Position numbers and translations under genes: made by a program. Shown in pieces: positions 57,832-64,000 of a stretch of DNA of 64,000 nucleotides (the first letter of the stretch is position 1; each line of letters begins with the position of its first letter). Origin of the DNA: Primula veris (taxonomy: Eukaryota; Streptophyta; Magnoliopsida; Ericales; Primulaceae); contig OY821745.1 of the NCBI GenBank assembly GCA_963682055.1, forward strand, positions 1,743,501-1,807,500, in the 5' to 3' direction. The notes below the pieces were generated by a model, which searched no databases, was not told where the DNA came from, and worked only from the letters and a program-made list of their open reading frames with translations.

Positions 57832-58852
57832 TTTGATTGTCCCGTGTTTAAGGGTTTTATGCATGAATAATTTGGTGAAAAAATAAATGAAGTGAAAGAG
57901 GCATATATATCAGTTTAGATTAACGAGAGGGGTATACGGGCTGAGTATAAGAGAATACAGAGTAATATATATGTAGCTTTTGTGTTATATCTATTCATGG
58001 TTTCGTAAGTACTCGGTTGGGTGGGTGTTTGGATTGTTACTAATGATGTTATGGGCTTTTTGTATTCGTTCTATTAAGAATAATATTATAATTGCATTCG
58101 GTTTTTTCGTATTCACTCTCTGATGAATGCCATGACATTGGCAAAAATATATGAAATACCGGTTGGTAACCGGTATGGAATCTGGATCGATATATTTTAT
58201 AACGGAGACAAAATTTCTGATTTGCAGCAAAGTACCACAGTTATTTTGGGCCTAATTTGCATCCTGAGGACATTAAAGTGTGTACATCTTCCAGTTTTGG
58301 GACACATTCTCTTTGTTTTATACAACACTGTCGATTTCTCTTTGTTTTAGATACACTTCGATACATATCTACTTGAACCGGAATATAACATTGTCGCTTG
58401 TTGTTTTATAGATACAAAAAAAAAAATGAAAGTTTGTATAGATTATACAAATTACAATTATACAAATGCATTAAGTTTGGAACCCACCCTGTTCCTCGAT
58501 GCTAATTGTATCCTAAAGGTTATGTGGTGATCGTAATGTCCAGTCTCTTCGTTTTTTAGTAAAATCGAGCTACTTTATGTTTATGAAACAAAAAATACGG
58601 AATATTTCCTCGCTTTGTGTAACTCTAAAAAACCGACCTACTGTATGCGTACTAGCAAACAAAAGTAATTGACGGACTCCAATTCAATCTTGTAACAAAT
58701 CTGTCAACATTGTATTGCGAATACACATTCATAATAAGTCTAACAACATCAAAAACTAAACCAAGAATTCTCTTAAAACAGGCAAATACAAAAACTAAAC
58801 ATTCTTGGTAAAAGTAAAACCCTTGAAGAACCCGATCGATTATGTAGAAAAC
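57832..58852. other. Intergenic region, 3' of the thioesterase gene
   Basis: The first 300 bp are probably the thioesterase 3' UTR. The rest, including small open frames near 58123-58350, shows no family signature or coding bias that I can support. Confidence 0.6.
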
Positions 58853-59460
58853 TCAGACCCTTAAATAACCAGCTGTATTCATCCTTGGAGACCTTCTCAT
58901 CGGTCGAGTCCCAACCACACCTGCTGACGTGTCACTAGAAACAAATATACCCGTATCTATATCCGTACCACTCCCTGACGTGTCATTCTTGACGGGTTTA
59001 CGTCTCTTGTTTGGGATGGCGTAACCAATCTCTATCAACCTTGCCAACTTATTAGCCGAGTGTTTTATCCACCAATTAATGATCATTCAACTTCTCGCGT
59101 GTCCCACTAAACCCACAGTTCTCGTCTTCACAACTCCTCACTTCCAAATCCAAATACTCACGTGACCCTTCCACAACACGCTGACCGCTGACATCACCAC
59201 GGCAAAGAGGACACTTGAGATCACGTTGTGCTGATGTGGCAGTGTACTCACTGAGACAATTAAACTGGCATGGGGCATCGCATACGTAAGGGCGGCAACC
59301 TTTTTCGTGATTAGAACATATTAGTAAAACCGCGTTGAGGGGGTTCTAGACATACTGGGCATTGGATTTCTTGGTATTCTTTGTTCGAGTTTCTTGTCTT
59401 GCGGATATTAGGTTTTACCGGTATTTTGTAAGACTCGGTAGGTCTAGGGTTTTTTGGCAT
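58853..59460 (-). pseudogene. DUF1644 zinc-binding protein, frameshifted pseudogene
   Basis: The ATG is at 59460-59458 and opens MPKNPRPTESYKIPVKP, then QCPVCLEPP. At about 59333-59340 two bases are missing relative to the CxxC...PPHNA pattern of the paralogs, and the original frame stops at NMF. In the shifted frame the family signature continues: NHEKGCRPYVCDAPCQFNC, CPLCRGDV, CEDENCGFSGT. A second shift near 59080-59095 is needed to join the last part, which ends at 58853. Two disruptions and clear similarity to 62766-63422 support a pseudogene; sequencing errors would be the alternative. Confidence 0.82.
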
Positions 59461-60594
59461 CTTTTCAGATATTAATATGTATCTGTAAAGAAAGGTGTAA
59501 CCGAATCAAAAGGGTAAGTGTTTCTAATAAATAGAGGAAGTTAAGTTTGGTGTTCAAAAATTAGTGAAGTACTACATACATTTATTTAGTATTTCGTAAC
59601 ACTTGGGGTGCACGTTTATTTGCTGAATAGCATACATAATGAACAAAATTAATTTCCCAAAATCAAAGAATATATATATATATTCTTTCGCAGTTTGGTT
59701 TTGCAGTTTGCTAAATGAAAGTTTGACACATAAGCCATCATGCTAAAATATGCTTAAATTGAACTTCAACAAAAATTAGTAAGAGACAGAATTTTTAGCA
59801 TAATCTTAGTCAGTCTTGAGTGACAATGTTTATTTTGTTACCAAAATTTTTGCCATTGTATGACAGTCAATTTATGTCTCTAAACTCTCCAGATATTATT
59901 CGATAACTGTAAAGTCAGATAAATGAATCGTACAAATTGAAATTAGAAAATAACTTTACTTATCCATTAATTATTCATCGAAAAGCTCATTATTCCAATT
60001 GCTTACTGAAAATAATGACGTCCTTCATAGTTGCTTACGATAGACATAAAAGGTCGTTTTTAGCAGCCAAACAAGGTCCGGATCGGAAAATAAGTTGAAA
60101 TACGTAAATGGTTTTTTTCTTCTTGGGAAAACTACTTAATATGTTGGATTGCAAAGGTTTTTTTTTCAGTACGTAATAGAAAACGTTGAATTATTGAGTT
60201 TTTTCGCTGCAGTGCATGGAAGATAATTATTCATGTACTGATTCTGCTCTTTTGATACCCAATTAACATAACCTATGGTGGCACAAGAAAGCACTTTTAA
60301 TACCCCTTAAATATCAGAATTTACATGTCAACATGACTGATCCGTAAAAAAAAACGAGAAGAAAAGAAATTCAAGATAACACAAATCTTGGATTTAATAT
60401 ACTATTTTAGTCGTAGTGGTACGTAGTAGGGAATCTGTTTTCTCATGCCATATCAATATCGAAACCGAAAATCAATACAAGGACCTCACATTGAAAGGAA
60501 ATCAATTTCTGATAGATGAAAAATTCAAGAGAACAATAGCATAGATTGCATCAAAACAGAAAATACTACGCTAATAATCTAGAAAACCTCACAT
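59461..60594. other. Spacer between DUF1644 pseudogene and DUF1644 gene
   Basis: AT-rich with no ORF of interest. It probably contains the promoter of the former pseudogene and the 3' UTR of the gene ending at 60595. Confidence 0.6.
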
Positions 60595-61182
60595 TCAATA
60601 ATTCACAAATACACCGGGGTAATAAACAAATCGCCTAGGTTGGTTTCGTCTCCATATCGGGTAATAACCTCCCTTAATCCTTATTGTTCTCCTACCAACA
60701 TTCGACACAGGTCTCATCTCCTCTGAACTCGCCTTCACATGATTTTCCCTTGCATGCTCTATTAACTCCGAATATGTACCTCTAAATTCACAATTCTCTC
60801 GCGAACATTCCCTTAATTTCGAGTTCATGTACTCGAGGAGTGCGTTGCTTGCCGGTATTGGATCTTTCACTATCTCACCACGGCATAAAGGACAAGTAAG
60901 CCGTTCTAATGGCAATGATATATAGTATTGGACGAGACAATTCGATAAGAGTGGATTAGTGTCGCACATATAGGGGCGACAGCCTTTTTCGTGAGAAGAA
61001 CATACTAAGAGTACGGGGTTGTGAGGAGACTCTAAACAAGCAACGCAAGTAGCTTCTTTACATTCTTTTTTGTCGACTTCCGTTCGTTTTTCTTGGTGTT
61101 TTGGCTGCAGTTGGTTTGAATAGGGATGCGACCGGGATTGGTCACATGTGATTAACGAAGACTTTTTCGTATCCTTTGGCAT
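60595..61182 (-). CDS. DUF1644 family zinc-binding protein (195 aa, single exon)
   Basis: Complete ORF from ATG at 61182. A polar N-terminus is followed by CVAC (46-49), SPHNPVLLVCSSHEKGCRPY (52-71), MCD, NC, CPLCRGEI (97-104), and CSRENCEFRGTYSELIEHAR (126-145) with a C2H2-like C..C..H..H set. The C-terminus is short and basic/aromatic (RRNQPRRFVYYPG). These Cys/His positions define DUF1644 (PF07800), plant proteins with a RING-like or C2H2-like look; some rice members are linked to salt and drought responses. Molecular role unknown. Same orientation as the two flanking paralogs. Confidence 0.9.
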   Translation of the reverse strand: MPKDTKKSSLITCDQSRSHPYSNQLQPKHQEKRTEVDKKECKEATCVACLESPHNPVLLVCSSHEKGCRPYMCDTNPLLSNCLVQYYISLPLERLTCPLCRGEIVKDPIPASNALLEYMNSKLRECSRENCEFRGTYSELIEHARENHVKASSEEMRPVSNVGRRTIRIKGGYYPIWRRNQPRRFVYYPGVFVNY

Positions 61183-61544
61183 GTTGTTGCTGGTTTTGCA
61201 ATATAGAAATAAGTCGCTTTACTCTTAGGGAGGAGAGAAAAAAATCTCAGGTTAATTATAAACTAAGGAAATTGTTGTTATGGTGTTGAAGATCATTAGC
61301 ATGTATATACATACGATTAAGTGGGGTACACGTTTAATTTATATCCTTTTAGGAATGGGATTAGAATTTAATCAAAACCATGTTACTTTTGACCCAAGCT
61401 ATTCACTAGACAGTACAAACGCGTGTTATTTTTTGAGACTTTTATTTACAAGAGTGGTAACAACAATAATATAGGTTTTAGAAACCATACATATTTATAT
61501 ATACTTGCATGTAATGTAACACAATCAATATCGAAAATCCTCAA

Positions 61545-62145
61545 ATCCCGATCCGACCCGATTTTTTAATTAATTTATATTTTATATAAAAATATAAATT
61601 AATTTATATCAAATGCAAATGATTAGAATCGAACATTGTACATGTATGATACAATGTAAGCAATCTATCATATGAACTACATTCCTTTTTGTTTTATATA
61701 TTAGTTATAATTATATAAGTATATATAATATACTGTAAATTTATAGTTTTGAATATATGAAACTATTAAAATAAAAAATATAATTAAATTAAAAAATTAT
61801 ATTTTTATTTTCAAGAAATATAAATGATTATTATTTTCCGATTATAAAAATTATAATGATAATTGTTGCTTGTGTGAATAAAACTAAATATTAAAAGAAT
61901 CTAATAAAAAATGTATCAATATTTGTACTTTCACACTATTTTTTCTACTGCATGTTAATTTCTTTTTTCATTTATTAGGAATGTTATTTGTAAAATAAGA
62001 TTATGTTTCATCTATGGGATCCCAAAAATTCGGGTTACGAAAAAATCAGGTCCCGACTTTTGTCGGGACATGATCGGAATTTTTTGTAACTTTCAAAAGT
62101 AATCGGGTCGGGGATAGGATTAAGCATTGTTAACCCACCCCTATT
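61545..62145. mobile_element. Truncated hAT-like element with GGGTCGGG motifs
   Basis: CGATCCGACCCG on the left and ATCGGGTCGGGGATAGG on the right are inverted. The right edge reads ACCCACCCCTA, like a plant hAT terminus. The interior is very AT-rich. The left terminus is missing or decayed. Confidence 0.45.
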
Positions 62146-62289
62146 GTACTAAAACTATTTTGGATAGATTGAATGCAAAATTCTTAACAAGACGTGGTTT
62201 TGGGTGTCTGCAGTCAAATAGAAACCCTAATTTTTGTACAGTTGACTTGTTGGTATTTAAGAACTTTGTAAGTGACCTATGGTACTAAA

Positions 62290-62483
62290 CACTACAAAAT
62301 AATGTTTGATTTAGTGAGAGTTAAAAGCTGTCACAAGCCTGTCGCTAATTTAAAAAGCTGTCACAAATCTGTCGCAAATTGACTAAACTGTCACAAAAAC
62401 CGTCACAAAAACCGTCACTAATAAACTCGTAACAAAAAATACCGTCACTAATCCCGTCGCTATTTGAATATTTTTTTGTAATG
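62290..62483. mobile_element. CACTA-type MITE (copy 2)
   Basis: 194 bp. It begins CACTACAAAATAATG and ends TTTTTTTGTAATG, with an AAA 3-bp target duplication (62287-62289 and 62484-62486). Subterminal CTGTCACAAAT, GTCGCAAAT and CCGTCACTAAT motifs are typical of CACTA (En/Spm) elements. No ORF, so it depends on an autonomous partner. Confidence 0.85.
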
Positions 62484-62765
62484 AAAATTCCCGAAGGTAT
62501 GATATATTAAAAATTCCTCAATAAAGTATATACAATAATATCAAAAAAAGTATGCACACCCAAAAATAACTTCAAGTTAGAATATTAGTACCTAATTATC
62601 AAACTATTTTTGTTCAAATTAGTAAAGAAACAAATATTACAAAGAATTATGTTGCATAAGAGGAGCCACATATACGTTTTTATTAACTAAAACACAAGAT
62701 GATAATTTGATCTAATCTTGTCCTCTTTTGTCAAGATCAAGAAATCTGTTATTAATTTATTTTAA

Positions 62766-63422
62766 TCAAAACTCAAATGTCAGCTGTGTTACAATATTTA
62801 CTTGATAATAAAATCGCGTGCTGGTAAGAGTCAGCTCCCAAAGAAAGCCACTATAACGGAATTCGTCCACCTCTTCTTGCATGGGAGCCTCTTGTATGGG
62901 AGCAGACTCGATCGCATTACCAATCAATTCTTGTAACTCCCACTCCCGTTTTTTCCTCTCCCACTCCCTTTTTCGCCTCAACTCCTCATCTAACCGCGTG
63001 ACCTCATCATCATAGTGGCGGTCCCTCCAATGACTCGTTAGTTCCTCCCAGGTCCCACTAAACCTACAATCCTCGTTCTCACAACTCTTCACTTTTGAGT
63101 TCATATACTCGCGCACCCTCTCCACAACTCTCTCCTCAATAACTTGACCACGACAGAGAGGGCATCTGAAGTCTCCTGTTGCTGACATGGCACGATACTG
63201 GGCATGGCAGTTGAACTGATGAGGCCCATTACACATGAACGAACGACAACCTTTCTCGTGATTGGAGCAAACCAATAGTAAAGCGTTGTGAGGGTGTTCC
63301 ATGCATATTGGGCATTTAATGTTTTCCAAGTTTTTGTTCGAGTTTTTGGTCATACGCCTGTAAGGCTTTTTTGGGATGGATGTTTTAGTAGATCTTGAAG
63401 TGACCTGACTGTTCTTCGGCAT
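62766..63422 (-). CDS. DUF1644 family zinc-binding protein (218 aa, single exon)
   Basis: Complete ORF from ATG at 63422. A basic N-terminus (SRSTKTSIPKKPYRRMTKN) leads to CPIC (37-40), HPHNALLLVCSNHEKGCRSF (43-62), MC, NC (71-72), CPLCRGQV (87-94) and CENEDCRFSGTWEELTSH (114-131), then a Cys/His pair completed by H131/H136. A charged coiled-coil-like stretch (about 138-165, rich in E, R, K) follows, absent from the 195-aa paralog. Start peptide MPKN and the core match the pseudogene at 58853-59460 more closely than the middle gene. Function unknown; probably nuclear by its basic N-terminus, which is inference. Confidence 0.9.
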   Translation of the reverse strand: MPKNSQVTSRSTKTSIPKKPYRRMTKNSNKNLENIKCPICMEHPHNALLLVCSNHEKGCRSFMCNGPHQFNCHAQYRAMSATGDFRCPLCRGQVIEERVVERVREYMNSKVKSCENEDCRFSGTWEELTSHWRDRHYDDEVTRLDEELRRKREWERKKREWELQELIGNAIESAPIQEAPMQEEVDEFRYSGFLWELTLTSTRFYYQVNIVTQLTFEF

Positions 63423-64000
63423 CTTCGACTAATAATGTATCTACAATTAAGAGAGGAAATTATGAACTAACTGAAAAGATATTCTGATAAAGAATTATTA
63501 TTTTATTATTTCATTGCGTACGAACATGTGAGAAATCTGTTTCATGAAATTACATACAAGAAATATGTCATTTAGCAGGATGATAAGAAGGAGCCAAATA
63601 ACGCTGTGAATAATCATCACAACACAAAGATACAACAACAAAGCAATTAAGATATGTTTAGCAACATAACTAATAGCTAGGTTGCAACATATAATTAAGT
63701 TTAGATGCACTCTAATATATATGTTGCTAAAGTGGACGCCAAAGAATACCATATATATACTACAAGACATTGATGTTTTGTAGCTAATCTTAAATCAACA
63801 ATGTGCTCCATATTTCCAGTAGTTTTAAATAATTAAGAAATATATATACAGAAATTATAGAATAAGATAATCGTACTAAATTACGATACATTGAAAAATA
63901 GAAAAAAAAACTTAGAAATAACAACCTATCTAACTCCCGTATAAAAGCTCAATCATCATTAAAAGTTTAAAACTATTATTCGATCAAAAATCGGAGATAC
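63423..64000. other. Upstream region of the last DUF1644 gene
   Basis: AT-rich sequence, likely promoter and 5' UTR of the gene starting at 63422. I see no clear TATA box choice and no other gene. Confidence 0.5.

Larger units (their letters stand above)
61183..62765. other. Spacer between two DUF1644 genes with transposon remnants
   Basis: A region rich in ATCGGGTCGGGG and GATCCGACCCG motifs (about 61545-62145) ends in AACCCACCCCTATTG, like a truncated hAT-type element. A CACTA MITE follows at 62290-62483. No gene supported. Confidence 0.6.

Noticed and set aside
58123..58350. 75-aa plus-strand ORF after the thioesterase
   Set aside because: No family signature, no upstream promoter features, and it overlaps an equally open minus frame.
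1..64000. CRISPR-like or phage-like systems
   Set aside because: Repeats here are microsatellites, minisatellites and transposons; the window is clearly plant nuclear DNA.

Overview
The window is AT-rich nuclear DNA from a flowering plant, most likely a eudicot. Genes have short exons and long AT-rich introns, and the spaces between them are full of small DNA transposons, SINE-like insertions and simple repeats. A full-length Copia LTR retrotransposon is also present. I cannot name the species. There are no rRNA, tRNA, CRISPR or prokaryotic features.

Layout. 1-1432: intergenic repeats, including a large foldback. 1433-9163 (+): a seven-exon membrane-anchored alpha/beta hydrolase with an Asp nucleophile; its first exon has a decayed second copy inside intron 1. 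9164-14400: intergenic, with foldback and MITE elements. About 14400-36259 (+): a BAH plus RRM gene of the ASI1/IBM2/SG1 family. One of its introns carries a 10,203-bp Sirevirus-like Copia element (22023-32225) in antisense orientation. The element has a 5-bp target duplication, two equal-length and apparently identical LTRs, an uninterrupted gag-pol ORF and a second ORF in the env-like position. 36260-39341: convergent spacer with an unexplained open segment. 39342-41139 (-): an Agenet-ENT (Tudor-like) putative chromatin reader. 41140-44277: divergent promoter region with a duplicated block rich in TGGGCT motifs. 44278-51935 (+): nuclear gene for mitochondrial cytochrome c oxidase subunit 5b. 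54704-57831 (+): an acyl-protein thioesterase/carboxylesterase. 58853-63422 (-): a tandem cluster of three DUF1644 zinc-binding genes, the first a frameshifted pseudogene.

How things fit together. The most interesting arrangement is the ASI1/IBM2-like gene. In Arabidopsis this family lets RNA polymerase II read through introns that contain heterochromatic transposons, preventing early polyadenylation. Here the gene for that factor itself has a young, probably silenced retroelement in an intron, placed between the exons for the BAH domain and those for the RRM. That would make its own full-length transcript a likely client of its product, a possible feedback loop. This is inference from gene structure and family knowledge. 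The ASI1-like and Agenet-ENT genes, both putative chromatin readers, are convergent neighbours.
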